From: Maricaulis sp039978735
GTDB lineage: Bacteria > Pseudomonadota > Alphaproteobacteria > Caulobacterales > Maricaulaceae
NCBI RefSeq assembly: GCF_039978735.1
Contig: NZ_JBDWAS010000005.1
Location: 62,001 to 126,000, forward strand
Length of the DNA stretch: 64,000 nucleotides
Direction of reading: 5' to 3'
The notes under the pieces are model-generated. The model was not told where the DNA came from and made no database searches. It saw only the letters and a program-made list of their open reading frames with translations. Below are positions 7,449 to 15,148 of this stretch, one piece after another. How positions within the stretch are numbered: position 1 is the stretch's first letter; each line of letters begins with the position of its first letter. The translations under genes were made by a program, and so were the position numbers.

Positions 7449-9464
7449 ATGAAAAAGCAAATTCTCACCACTTCCATTTCTGCACTGGTGGCCGGTCTTG
7501 CCTGGCAGGCCGGCGCTTCGGCTCAAACCCTCGACTACACGGCGATGAGCGAACTGTTCGGCGAACCGGTCACGGCCGGTGCCACGGGCGCCCCGCAGCG
7601 CGCGTCCGACGTTCCCGCCACGATGGTGATCATCACCGGCGAAGACATCCGCCGTTTCCCGGAACGCGATATCCCGGGCATCCTGCGTCACTATGCCGGC
7701 ATGGACGTGACCCGCTACGGCTTCGGCGACGGCCAGGTCAATATCCGCGGTGCCGCGACGGGCTATACGCCGCGCCTCCTGGTGCTGGTGAACGGCCGTG
7801 AAGTCTATCTGGACAGCTATGGCTACACCGCCTGGGCGACCCTGCCGGTCCAGCTGGACGAGATCCAGCAGATCGAAGTCGTGAAAGGCGCCCAGTCGGC
7901 GCTCTACGGCTTCAACGCCGTGTCCGGCGTGGTCAATATCATCACGCGCAATCCGGAACTGGGCAATTATGCCACCGCGCACGTCGATGGCGGCACGGAC
8001 AGCTATACCGACCTGTCGCTGGTCGCCGCCTACGGCTTGGGCGAGCGGGCCTCGGTCCGCTTCAGCCTTGGCTCGACCCGTGCCGACGAGTTCGCCGGCA
8101 ATCCGGGCAATACCGGTGCGGCCGGCTTTGGCGATGTCGAGTTTTCCCGCGACACGCTGGCGCTGGAAGGCCGTTTCGCCCTGACGAACAAGGTGAACCT
8201 GATCACCGAGTTCACGCATTCCGAAGTGAACCAGGTGGAAAGCACCAGCATCGCGCTGGCGGCGGAGAGCGAATACGAGATCACCTCCTATCGTGCCGGT
8301 GTCGAAGCCGACACCGATCTGGGCTTCCTGACGATCTCCGGCTTCCGCAACGAGGTCGAGGTGCTCTACAGCTTCGGGCTGAACGAGACTTCGCTGACGG
8401 CCTTTGCGATCGAAGACCTGTTCAAGGTCGGTACGCGCAACACCGTCCGTCTGTCGGCCGAGTATCGCGACGGCGAGTCCAACTCCTTCCCGGCTCCGGG
8501 CAATGGCGATTTCGGCTATGAGACCCTTGCTGCATCGGCAATGTGGAACCGCAAGTTCTCCGACACCGTCGAGCTGACCCTGGCCGGCCGCTACGACCAT
8601 GTGGACTGGAGCCGTGACGGCGATCCCGATCCGGCGCTCTACCCGTTCTCGCGGGAAGACTATGACGTCACAATCGAGGAGTTCAGCTACAATGCCGCGC
8701 TCGTCTGGCGTCCGGAATTCGGCGGCACGATGCGCTTCTCGACGGGCCGCGGCGTGCTGGCGCCGACGATGTTCGACATCGGTTTCGGCCTGCCGGTAAC
8801 GGTGGGCGGCAATACGCTGGTCATCTCCGGCGACCCGAATATCGAGCCGGCCATCGTGACCAATTACGAGATCGCCTATGACCGGTCCCTGTCGCCGACT
8901 GTCGATCTGCGCGCAGCGCTCTTCTACCACGAGACCGAGAAGGACCGCGGTGCTTTCGGTCCCGTGCCGGATCTCTTCCCGCCGGCCGTCAACGCTCCGG
9001 CCTTCCTGTTCGGAAACCGTGGCGATACGGCGACGACGGGTGCCGAGGTCACGCTCAACGGCAATCCGGAAGGTCCGTGGAACTGGTCGGTGAACTACAC
9101 CCTCCAGTCCGTCGAGGACGATCTGTCGCCCTTCGGCGTCAACACCGTCCGTGACTATGAAGGCGCCACGCCGAGCCATCTGGCGAATGCCCGTGTCGGC
9201 TGGACCGGTGAGCGCTTCCGCGCCGATGTGCTGGTCAATTATGTCTCCAGCACGGATGTGCCGATGCAGCCGGCCTTCGGTTCCGTGTCGCGCGTGTCTG
9301 TTGACGATGTGATCTCCGCCTCCTTCCGCGGCGAATACGTCATCAACGATCACCTGTCGGTCGCGCTGAACGCCCAGAACGCGAATTTTGGCGATGGTGA
9401 ACAGACCAATGCCAATACGTTAACTGAATCGCGGTTCTGGTTGTCACTCCGCGCAGGCTTCTAG
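7449..9464 (+). CDS. TonB-dependent outer-membrane receptor
   Basis: The 671-residue protein begins with a signal peptide ending ASAQ (about residue 25). The plug domain contains VPATMVIITGEDIRRFPERD, VNIRGAATGYTPRLLVLVNG and QIEVVKGAQSALYGFNAVSGVVNIIT, the classic plug hallmarks. About 20 beta strands follow, ending in a terminal aromatic (LRAGF), as needed for BamA insertion. ATG 7449 is chosen for the signal peptide and its upstream spacing. The FRAP/NPNLEPE region is present as GDPNIEPAIVTNYEIAYD. It is about as long as small siderophore or cobalamin-type receptors, but the ligand is unknown. A location between a YfiR-like protein and a chemoreceptor suggests a sensory role. Confidence 0.9.
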   Translation: MKKQILTTSISALVAGLAWQAGASAQTLDYTAMSELFGEPVTAGATGAPQRASDVPATMVIITGEDIRRFPERDIPGILRHYAGMDVTRYGFGDGQVNIRGAATGYTPRLLVLVNGREVYLDSYGYTAWATLPVQLDEIQQIEVVKGAQSALYGFNAVSGVVNIITRNPELGNYATAHVDGGTDSYTDLSLVAAYGLGERASVRFSLGSTRADEFAGNPGNTGAAGFGDVEFSRDTLALEGRFALTNKVNLITEFTHSEVNQVESTSIALAAESEYEITSYRAGVEADTDLGFLTISGFRNEVEVLYSFGLNETSLTAFAIEDLFKVGTRNTVRLSAEYRDGESNSFPAPGNGDFGYETLAASAMWNRKFSDTVELTLAGRYDHVDWSRDGDPDPALYPFSREDYDVTIEEFSYNAALVWRPEFGGTMRFSTGRGVLAPTMFDIGFGLPVTVGGNTLVISGDPNIEPAIVTNYEIAYDRSLSPTVDLRAALFYHETEKDRGAFGPVPDLFPPAVNAPAFLFGNRGDTATTGAEVTLNGNPEGPWNWSVNYTLQSVEDDLSPFGVNTVRDYEGATPSHLANARVGWTGERFRADVLVNYVSSTDVPMQPAFGSVSRVSVDDVISASFRGEYVINDHLSVALNAQNANFGDGEQTNANTLTESRFWLSLRAGF

Positions 9465-9474
9465 CGGTGACTGC

Positions 9475-9501
9475 GCCCCGCCGCACATCGTGCGGCGGGG
9501 C
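9475..9501 (+). terminator. Strong GC hairpin between receptor and chemoreceptor genes
   Basis: A perfect 12-bp stem (GCCCCGCCGCAC with its complement) closes a 3-nt loop 10 bp after the receptor stop. No U-tract follows. It may stabilise the receptor mRNA 3' end or partly terminate transcription before the chemoreceptor gene, rather than fully separating the two. Confidence 0.5.
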
Positions 9502-9536
9502 GGCCATCCGGTGGGCACCGGAAGAGGAGAGGGAAT

Positions 9537-11234
9537 ATGGGCAAGGCATCACGTTTCAGTCTTTCGATCGCGCAATCCTTTGCGGTTGCACCGATCGCGG
9601 CCATCCTGGCGCTGACCGGCGTTGCGGGTCTGGGGACCTGGGCGCTGCTCAATGCGTCGCACACCCAGGACGCCGTCATCGGCGACATGAATGCCGGCCT
9701 GCGGCTCACCGAATTCCAGGCCCGGCTGGAAGCCATCAATGCCGACGTGCTGAGCATCGTCACACGCCAGGCCGCCGGCGACAGCGTTGACGTTCTGGCC
9801 GGCTTCGAGGCCGTGGCCGGACGGGTGGACGGTCTGTCCGACAGTATCGAGACCCTGCGTCCGTTTGCCGAAGAGGCCGGCCGCGGCGACACGATCAACG
9901 AACTGGTCGAACAGCTCGCGCTCTACAAGGATGCGCTGGACTTCGTCGGCCAGATGCTGGAACTCGACTTTGCCAGTTCGGTGGCCTTCCTGCAGCCCTT
10001 CGATGAAGTGTTCGACGGTATCAATGCCGATCTCACGGCACTGGCTGAACACGCAGCCGAACTCTCCGAACAGGACGTCGCGGCGGCTCAGCGCACATCG
10101 AACACCTCGATTGCGATCTTCCTTTCGCTGGTCGTGATTGCCGGTGCGGGCCTGATTGCGGTTTCCGTTCTCTTCGGCCGCCGGACCGCAAAATCCGTTC
10201 GGACGATCGCCGATGCCACGGAAGTCCTGGCGACCGGCGACTACTCGCTCGACATCAATGCACTGCAACGCTCGGACGAGCTGGGGGCCGTGGTGGAAAG
10301 TCTCAAGCGCTTCCGCGACAACGGTCTGAAAGCCGAGCAGCTGGAAGCGGATACGCGCGCGCAGGCGGAAGCCAATGAGCGCCGCGCTGCCCGTCTGAAC
10401 GAGCTGGCGCACAGTTTCGATGCCGATGTCCGGGCGATGCTGCGTGAAGTCAGCGAAGCCTGCAGCGGCATGGCGGCCATCGCCCAGCAATTGTCGCAGG
10501 CGGCATCGGAGGGCTCGCAGCAGAGCGACCAGATGGCGTCCTACGCCTCGGAAGCCTCGTCCAACGTGGAATCCGTGGCGGCTGCGGCAGAAGAATTGTC
10601 AGCCTCGATCGCGGAAGTCACCCAGCAGATCCAGGGCTCCTCGACCATGGCGTCGCAGGCCGATGAGCGCGCCAAGAGCGTGCGCACCGTGGTCGGCAAT
10701 CTCGGCGCCGCGGCGCAGGAGATCGGCCAGGTCGTCCAGTTGATCAACGACATCTCCGAGCAGACCAATCTTCTCGCCTTGAACGCGACCATCGAGGCCG
10801 CCCGTGCGGGCGAGGCCGGCAAGGGCTTCGCCGTCGTGGCATCGGAAGTGAAGTCGCTGGCGGCCCAGACCGCCCAGGCCACGGACGATATCCGCGAGCG
10901 GATCCAGGCGATCCAGGATGCGGCGGCAACCTCGTCGGCCTCGATCGAGGACGTGACCCGCGCGGTCGGCGAAATCAGCCAGACTTCGGCGGCCATCGCG
11001 GCCGCTGCGGAAGAGCAGAGCGCCTCGACGCGGGAAATCTCGTCGTCCGTGTCACAGGCCGCCACCAGCGCCCGCTCGGTGTCGGAAAATGTCGAGGCGG
11101 TGTCGCGCTCGGCCCGTCAGACCGGCGAGGCATCGCAGGACGTGCTGCAGGCCGTGCAGACCGTGTCCGAGCGCGCCGAACGCCTCAACAAGACCGTCGA
11201 AAGCTTCCTGACGGAGGTTCGCAAGGCCGGCTGA
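9537..11234 (+). CDS. Methyl-accepting chemotaxis protein
   Basis: The 565-residue chemoreceptor has TM1 at about residues 10-35, a helical periplasmic sensor bundle to about residue 185, TM2 at about 188-212, HAMP to about 265, and a long signalling coiled coil. The hairpin tip is unmistakable near residues 405-440 (EQTNLLALNATIEAAR then GFAVVASEVKSLA). No PAS or Cache domain is seen in the sensor part. A strong ribosome-binding site (AGGAGAGGG) lies just before ATG 9537. It follows the TonB receptor in the same direction and ends at a terminator, which is consistent with co-transcription and a shared stimulus; this link is inferred. Confidence 0.9.
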   Translation: MGKASRFSLSIAQSFAVAPIAAILALTGVAGLGTWALLNASHTQDAVIGDMNAGLRLTEFQARLEAINADVLSIVTRQAAGDSVDVLAGFEAVAGRVDGLSDSIETLRPFAEEAGRGDTINELVEQLALYKDALDFVGQMLELDFASSVAFLQPFDEVFDGINADLTALAEHAAELSEQDVAAAQRTSNTSIAIFLSLVVIAGAGLIAVSVLFGRRTAKSVRTIADATEVLATGDYSLDINALQRSDELGAVVESLKRFRDNGLKAEQLEADTRAQAEANERRAARLNELAHSFDADVRAMLREVSEACSGMAAIAQQLSQAASEGSQQSDQMASYASEASSNVESVAAAAEELSASIAEVTQQIQGSSTMASQADERAKSVRTVVGNLGAAAQEIGQVVQLINDISEQTNLLALNATIEAARAGEAGKGFAVVASEVKSLAAQTAQATDDIRERIQAIQDAAATSSASIEDVTRAVGEISQTSAAIAAAAEEQSASTREISSSVSQAATSARSVSENVEAVSRSARQTGEASQDVLQAVQTVSERAERLNKTVESFLTEVRKAG

Positions 11235-11266
11235 TCTCCCCCCTCCTGAAGTCGCCTTGCAACGTT

Positions 11267-11313
11267 GAAGGCCCGGCACCGGCTCCCCTCCCGGTTCCGG
11301 GCCTTCTTGTTTT
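11267..11313 (+). terminator. Rho-independent terminator after the chemoreceptor gene
   Basis: A 10-bp stem (GAAGGCCCGG with CCGGGCCTTC, 11267-11276 and 11297-11306) is followed by TTGTTTT. It ends the rightward chemoreceptor transcript just before the convergent DUF900 gene. Confidence 0.8.
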
Positions 11314-11318
11314 CTGGC

Positions 11319-12455
11319 TCAGCGCTCGCCGAGGGCGCGGGCAGGCAGGTAGATGATCTGGGCGGCCAGATCGGTCAGCACGCCGATACCGGTCGAGCGC
11401 ACATGGGTCGACTCGCCCATCAGCGCGTCGTTGAGAACGCCGCTTGAGGACAGGCGCATCAGGGTCGGTGAACTGGCGAAAGTGGTGTGGTTGATGAAGC
11501 CGCGGCCATCGGCGATGGGCGACAGGTCGATCACGGCCACACCCAGCGCGTTGAGCTCGTCGCGATAGGCGCCGGATCCGATGCGCGGATGGCCGCCGCC
11601 GCGAAGCTGCTGCGACAGGAAGAGCGCCCGGTCCCGGCTGGAGGAAAACACGGCCAGGTGCTGGGGTGGCGGATCGAGCGAGGCCAGCTGCATGCGGAAG
11701 ACGTCGAAGTCGATGTCCGGCGAAGCGAGCATGACCGGGTCTATCTTTTCCAGCACATCGTTGCGGCCGCGCAGGCTGAGTTCGCGCAGGGCCTCCATCG
11801 TCACCAGAGCCCCCATGGAGTGCGCCAGGATGGTAATGCCCATGGTCTGCGTGTCGGCCAGCATGGTCAGCGTTTCGGCCAGTCCGTCGCGGGCAAACTG
11901 CGCGCTGTCGCGGTCATAAAGATAGGCCGGCAAACGTCCAGCCGAGGGCCAGGCATAGTGCACGCCGACGCCGGGGATCCCGAAATCATTGAGCACCTGG
12001 GCATTGAGATACAGCCCGTCGGAGAACGGCGTATTGAAGCCGTGCACAAACAGGAAGATGCGCCGCTCGTCCAGCGTGATCGGAGCGAGGGCTTCGTCGA
12101 TCCGGCTGATGAAGTCGGACCCGTCCGCGAGGTTTTCAAACCCCGTCAGCGCGAACTCCCGGGCCGGATTGACGCGGCTGGAGGGCAGATTGACGCTGCC
12201 GGGTTCGCGATTGTGCGGCACCCAGACGCCGGCTTCGGCAAAGTAGAGATCGTCTCCGCGGCCGGGACCGAAGCGAACCGCCGGGTCGTCTGACGGCGTG
12301 CGCGTCGTGGCGATGAAGACAGTTTCGTCGCTGCCCTTGGCCTCGCCCGGGTCCACCACCGGGAGGCGTGCCGGGTTGGACGCACAGGCGGTGGCCAGCG
12401 TGAGGACGGCAAGAAGCACGCCCAGAAGCCGGGCTGGCGATGCAGGGACGAGCAT
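11319..12455 (-). CDS. DUF900-type alpha/beta-hydrolase lipoprotein
   Basis: This 378-residue protein starts with a lipoprotein signal whose lipobox cysteine is residue 24 (TLATAC). The hydrolase core has strand FLFVHGFNTPF near 134-144 and the nucleophile elbow AHSMG at 211-215 (Ser213). A likely acid lies in the ASPDIDFDVF strand and a His near the C-terminus (INHTTF). This is the DUF900 (PF05990) pattern; members are predicted esterases or peptidases of unknown substrate. The start at 12455 is supported by GAGGAAA upstream and the lipobox; the frame stays open further upstream without similarity. It is the last host gene before the prophage. Confidence 0.8.
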   Translation of the reverse strand: MLVPASPARLLGVLLAVLTLATACASNPARLPVVDPGEAKGSDETVFIATTRTPSDDPAVRFGPGRGDDLYFAEAGVWVPHNREPGSVNLPSSRVNPAREFALTGFENLADGSDFISRIDEALAPITLDERRIFLFVHGFNTPFSDGLYLNAQVLNDFGIPGVGVHYAWPSAGRLPAYLYDRDSAQFARDGLAETLTMLADTQTMGITILAHSMGALVTMEALRELSLRGRNDVLEKIDPVMLASPDIDFDVFRMQLASLDPPPQHLAVFSSSRDRALFLSQQLRGGGHPRIGSGAYRDELNALGVAVIDLSPIADGRGFINHTTFASSPTLMRLSSSGVLNDALMGESTHVRSTGIGVLTDLAAQIIYLPARALGER

Positions 12456-12701
12456 TCGGCATTTCCTCGGGAGCGATTGAAGCGATGCCTGCATCCCTAG
12501 GCATTCGCGCGCGCTGTGGCAACGCCATGCGCGGCGGCGCGTGCGCGGGATCGACCGATCAACCGGAACTGCGAGGAAAAATGCTGCGCCTTGAAGGAGC
12601 CATTTCGAACCCAAAGGGTTCGCAAGCGCGACCGCGCGCCGGCCGGTCAGGCCGCCCCATCGGAGACGTTCGCGAAGCGAACTGTCGTGAGATCAGAAAA
12701 A

Positions 12702-12747
12702 TGGTGCGCCCACTAGGATTCGAACCTAGGACCCGCTGATTAAGAGT
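12702..12747. repeat. attL: 46-bp copy of the tRNA-Lys 3' half
   Basis: The sequence is identical to 51746-51791 and covers the CCA end through the anticodon arm of tRNA-Lys(CUU), read on the minus strand. Identity stops at 12748. It is the displaced original 3' half of the host gene. A 6-bp stem hairpin at 12668-12682 on the host side may be part of the old tRNA transcript end. Confidence 0.95.
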
Positions 12748-12779
12748 TTGTGCAGAATGTCGCAAAAACAAAGCTCTAG

Positions 12780-12834
12780 AAGTCGTCGAGGTACAAATAC
12801 TGCGCAAGTCTTTGTACCTCTGATGCGACGACTT
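12780..12834. promoter_or_regulatory. Nested inverted repeats beside attL, probable integrase/Xis arm site
   Basis: An outer 9-bp pair (AAGTCGTCG 12780-12788 with CGACGACTT 12826-12834) encloses an inner perfect 10-bp pair (GAGGTACAAA 12788-12797 with TTTGTACCTC 12811-12820). The outer motif is the same one found in three copies next to attR (51667-51697). In the circular phage both blocks flank attP, as expected for arm-type recombinase or excisionase sites. The role is inferred from position and symmetry. Confidence 0.55.
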
Positions 12835-12945
12835 TCCGCGGCGGCCCGCGCCCTCTGGCGCTATCTCCGCAGCCCCGCTTGCCCTCACACCGATGACGGT
12901 TCCGTCTGCAGTCAGTGCGTCGAGGACTGGTGGATGCATAAATGA
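12823..12945 (+). CDS. Cys-rich microprotein A (40 aa), paralogue of 46517-46630
   Basis: The 40-residue frame starts at ATG 12823 with a basic, hydrophobic N-terminus (RRLSAAARALWRYLR) and ends CPHTDDGSVCSQCVEDWWMHK. A second gene near CI encodes the same ending. Over the last 14 codons of the two genes there are six synonymous differences and one amino-acid change (Q/E), which argues that both are translated and selected. The Cys/His spacing (CPH...CSQC) suggests a small zinc knuckle. No good ribosome-binding site precedes ATG 12823, and the frame extends upstream to a TTG at 12748. In circular phage DNA it would lie directly downstream of int and the 68-codon gene. Function unknown. Confidence 0.6.
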   Translation: MRRLSAAARALWRYLRSPACPHTDDGSVCSQCVEDWWMHK

Positions 12946-12976
12946 AAAACCCCGCCGGCATCCCGGCGGGGTTTCT
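12945..12976 (-). terminator. Bidirectional terminator ending the late phage operon
   Basis: A 12-bp perfect stem (AAACCCCGCCGG with CCGGCGGGGTTT, 12947-12958 and 12963-12974) has a CATC loop. In the leftward direction it is followed by a T-run (TTTTTC), closing the long minus-strand structural unit 14 bp after the Rz1 stop. The rightward strand also ends in TTTCTTGTT, so it may serve the microprotein gene too. Confidence 0.85.
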
Positions 12977-12989
12977 TGTTCGGCGCAGA

Positions 12990-13310
12990 TCAATCCGGAC
13001 AGATATCCGGCGGCACCGGCTCGCCCTCGATGACGGCCTGCAGGGCGGCGATGCGGCAGGCATTGATCGCGGCGATCGCGGCGCAGCCGAGATAACCGGC
13101 CGTGAACGATCCATTGTCGGCCGGCAGGTGTGCCGGGCACACCTCGGCATCAGCCGCCTGGGCGGCCGTCATCTGCGGGCGGACTTCCACAATTTGCGTG
13201 ATGTACTCCGTTTCGGTGATCGTCTCCGGCGATGGCGGCGAGGCCGATGCACAACTGGTAAGCGACAGCGCCAGGAATGCGGCGGCCACTCCAATCAGGG
13301 TCCGTTTCAT
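12990..13310 (-). CDS. Rz1-like outer-membrane spanin lipoprotein (o-spanin)
   Basis: This 106-residue protein begins MKRTLIGVAAAFLALSLTSC, a lipoprotein signal with the lipid-attachment Cys at residue 20. A short Pro/Ser/Thr-rich stretch and a Cys-containing C-terminal part follow. Its start lies inside the upstream Rz-like gene in another frame (shared bases 13150-13310), the nested arrangement typical of Rz/Rz1. O-spanins pair with the inner-membrane spanin to fuse the two membranes at the end of lysis. It is longer than lambda Rz1. The identification rests on position, lipobox and overlap. Confidence 0.75.
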   Translation of the reverse strand: MKRTLIGVAAAFLALSLTSCASASPPSPETITETEYITQIVEVRPQMTAAQAADAEVCPAHLPADNGSFTAGYLGCAAIAAINACRIAALQAVIEGEPVPPDICPD

Positions 13311-13656
13311 GGATGCTCCTTTGTGCGGTGCTGACCGCTTCGCGCCGCGCTCGCTGCGCGGCCACCAGGGCAAGATCGAGATCGCGGGTCAGCACGGCGT
13401 TCTCGTTTGCCAGCTCGGCGGCGCGCGCATTGGCCGTTGCGCGCGCCTCACGCTCCGCTGAGAGCGTTCCGAGGGTGTCCAGATGCTCGCGGGCCGTCCG
13501 CGCCAGATCGCGCTCTGCGGTCGCCAGTTTTTCCTCGGCGGCGGCCAGCTCCCGGCCGAGCGGCGCGACGGCGAACACCCACATTACGGCCAGCATGACG
13601 ATCGCCCCGCCGGCAGGCCCGGCCAGGAGGCGCAGGAGGGCCGGCAGGGCGAGCAT
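13150..13656 (-). CDS. Rz-like inner-membrane spanin (i-spanin)
   Basis: The 168-residue protein has one N-terminal transmembrane segment (about residues 14-32, GGAIVMLAVMWVFAVAPLG). A periplasmic coiled coil follows (about 35-110) made of Glu/Arg/Ala heptads, the form expected for an i-spanin. The C-terminal third overlaps the Rz1 gene in another frame. The ATG at 13656 shares a base with the preceding stop (TGATG), so it is coupled to the gp49/66-like gene. Its place at the very end of the late operon fits a lysis role. Confidence 0.75.
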   Translation of the reverse strand: MLALPALLRLLAGPAGGAIVMLAVMWVFAVAPLGRELAAAEEKLATAERDLARTAREHLDTLGTLSAEREARATANARAAELANENAVLTRDLDLALVAAQRARREAVSTAQRSIHETDPDWSGRRIPGAVAYQLCIGLAAIAGDDHRNGVHHANCGSPPADDGRPGG

Positions 13657-13973
13657 CAGACGGCCTCGGTCAGGCGTTCGCGGAGCGCGTAGCCTTCCAG
13701 CGGCCAGATCCGGCGAACGGCATCCTCGTATGCAAATTTGCGCCCCAGATCTTCATTGAAGTTTGCGGGGTCGGCAGGTGCAGCTTGCCCCGTCACGACA
13801 TAGCCGTTTGCCAGCTCCAGAACCGCGATGGTCATCGACGGAAGGCAAGCCGGGTGCAGATACTCTTCCGAGACAATCTTCCCCTTGATGCTTTCCAGGG
13901 TGACGCGGTTCGGCGTCTTCTGAACCGCCGCGCTTTGCGCGTCGGTCACTTCGAGCGAGTCCATCTTAGACAC
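13656..13973 (-). CDS. Phage protein of the N4 gp49 / Sf6 gp66 family
   Basis: This 105-residue protein matches the characteristic signature of the family: LESIKGKIVSEEYLHPACLPSM..., then TIAVLELANGYVVTGQAAPADPANFNEDLGRKFAYEDAVRRIWPLEGY. I recognise it with confidence as the Phage_gp49_66 family; its biochemical role is not established. It lies between the spike-base-like gene and the spanins, translationally coupled to Rz by a TGATG junction. Confidence 0.9.
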   Translation of the reverse strand: MSKMDSLEVTDAQSAAVQKTPNRVTLESIKGKIVSEEYLHPACLPSMTIAVLELANGYVVTGQAAPADPANFNEDLGRKFAYEDAVRRIWPLEGYALRERLTEAV

Positions 13974-14010
13974 TCCTCTTGAATTGCGGCCTAGCCCCGG
14001 CCGCGGGGGA

Positions 14011-14325
14011 TTACTCCACCGCCGGGCTGGAAACCCAGCCGCACCACCCGGCCTTGATGTTGCCGGCCGTGAAGGCGCCGGTGTCGGTATTCATCACATG
14101 CGTGAATGCCATGCGGTGCCAGACGCCCACGGCGAGCGTGTCGGCCGCGAAAGTGATGGTGTTCCCATCCATGTCCTTGATCGTGATTGCCAAGCCGGCC
14201 TCGCCGATGAAGAGCGCGGTCGGATGTGCGCCGCCATCGCCCGTGATCGCGTTCGTGTCGTGCGGCGTCACGTCTTGAATAGACTGCACGGCATCGCCGG
14301 ATGTGTTGCGTCGTTTCGTGGCCAT
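14011..14325 (-). CDS. GTA-type spike base protein (RCAP_rcc01079-like)
   Basis: The 104-residue beta-rich protein has the family layout: PHDTNAI near the start, ALFIGEAGLAITIKDMDG, then VTF/ITFAAD...VGVWHRMAFTHVMNTDTGA and a final aromatic turn. These proteins were defined as head-spike bases in Rhodobacter gene transfer agents and are common in alphaproteobacterial phages. Here it lies downstream of the tailspike and lysozyme genes. The assignment is by recognisable pattern only; a generic small virion decoration protein is the alternative. Confidence 0.65.
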   Translation of the reverse strand: MATKRRNTSGDAVQSIQDVTPHDTNAITGDGGAHPTALFIGEAGLAITIKDMDGNTITFAADTLAVGVWHRMAFTHVMNTDTGAFTAGNIKAGWCGWVSSPAVE

Positions 14326-14335
14326 TGTTGGCTCC

Positions 14336-15148
14336 TCAAGGTTTCGCGGCGGCGATCTGCCGGCGCCGGCGGAATTCGATGTAGGCCCAGGCGCCGGCGA
14401 TCACGGCGACCAAGAGCCAGGGCCCGTACTGGTGGACGAGATCGACCCAGCGCAGTGCGTGGGTTGCGGTGCTGGCTGCGTCGGCCAGGCTGGCCGGTTC
14501 CGGCGTGGCCTCGATCGCGGCCGCGCCCGCGGTGGCCGCGCCGGCCGCAATGCGCGAGGCCTGCACAGATCCCGACTGATGGACGTTGTCGTGCTCGACC
14601 ACGTCCGGCACGGCCGAGATCCCGCGCGGCGATCGCACGGGCTCGGCCGACGCCGGCGGCGCCACCGGCATCGGTACCGGCCGGGCGGCGGGCATCTGGG
14701 AGAGAAAGAGCGCCTGCTCTTCTGCGCGTCGACGCACCAGCCCGGGCAGAACCCGGCCGCCGCCGCGGCGCCATTTCGGGAACTCCTGCGCAGCGCCCTC
14801 ATAGTCACCGGCGTTCAGCAGCCGCAACAGCGTGCTATCGCCCAGCCCTTCGGGGATATCGTCCACGTCCTCATCGAGGCCGACATTGAAGGCGAACGAC
14901 ACGAGCGCGTCGAATTGCGCCTGACTGACCGGCACGTGGACGAGCCGGTTCACACCAGCCTCGAAGGCCGACACGTCCCGCGTGAACAGCTCTTCGGCCC
15001 GATCGCGTGTGATGACCAGGCCTTCATGGACGTCGCTGCCGGTGTGGCCCCAGCCAATCGTCCAGACGCCGGCCGGGCACAGATAGGCCTCGAGGCGCAA
15101 AGCCTCGTGATGCTGGATCAGTCGCCGGCCGGTGGGTGACAGCATCAT
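14336..15148 (-). CDS. GH24 lysozyme (endolysin) with C-terminal membrane anchor
   Basis: The 270-residue endolysin has the T4/P22-type catalytic stretch HEALRLEAYLCPAGVWTIGW: Glu15, then Cys24 in the position usually held by Asp, then Thr30 (E-x8-C-x5-T). This E-C-T variant is known in phage lysozymes. The lysozyme domain spans about residues 1-150. A Pro/Ala linker follows (155-240), then a single C-terminal transmembrane helix (about 243-258) and a basic tail (FRRRRQ). It degrades peptidoglycan. The C-terminal anchor could keep it membrane-bound until triggering. Its start overlaps the upstream stop (ATG at 15148 or 15145). Confidence 0.9.
   Translation of the reverse strand: MMLSPTGRRLIQHHEALRLEAYLCPAGVWTIGWGHTGSDVHEGLVITRDRAEELFTRDVSAFEAGVNRLVHVPVSQAQFDALVSFAFNVGLDEDVDDIPEGLGDSTLLRLLNAGDYEGAAQEFPKWRRGGGRVLPGLVRRRAEEQALFLSQMPAARPVPMPVAPPASAEPVRSPRGISAVPDVVEHDNVHQSGSVQASRIAAGAATAGAAAIEATPEPASLADAASTATHALRWVDLVHQYGPWLLVAVIAGAWAYIEFRRRRQIAAAKP

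Noticed and set aside
7416..9353. A 645-codon open frame on the minus strand opposite the TonB receptor
   Set aside because: It is antisense to a gene with clear plug and barrel motifs and has no recognisable domain; long antisense frames are common in high-GC DNA.
12702..12747. A second tRNA-Lys gene at attL
   Set aside because: Only the 3' half (46 nt) is present; the 5' half is missing after 12747.
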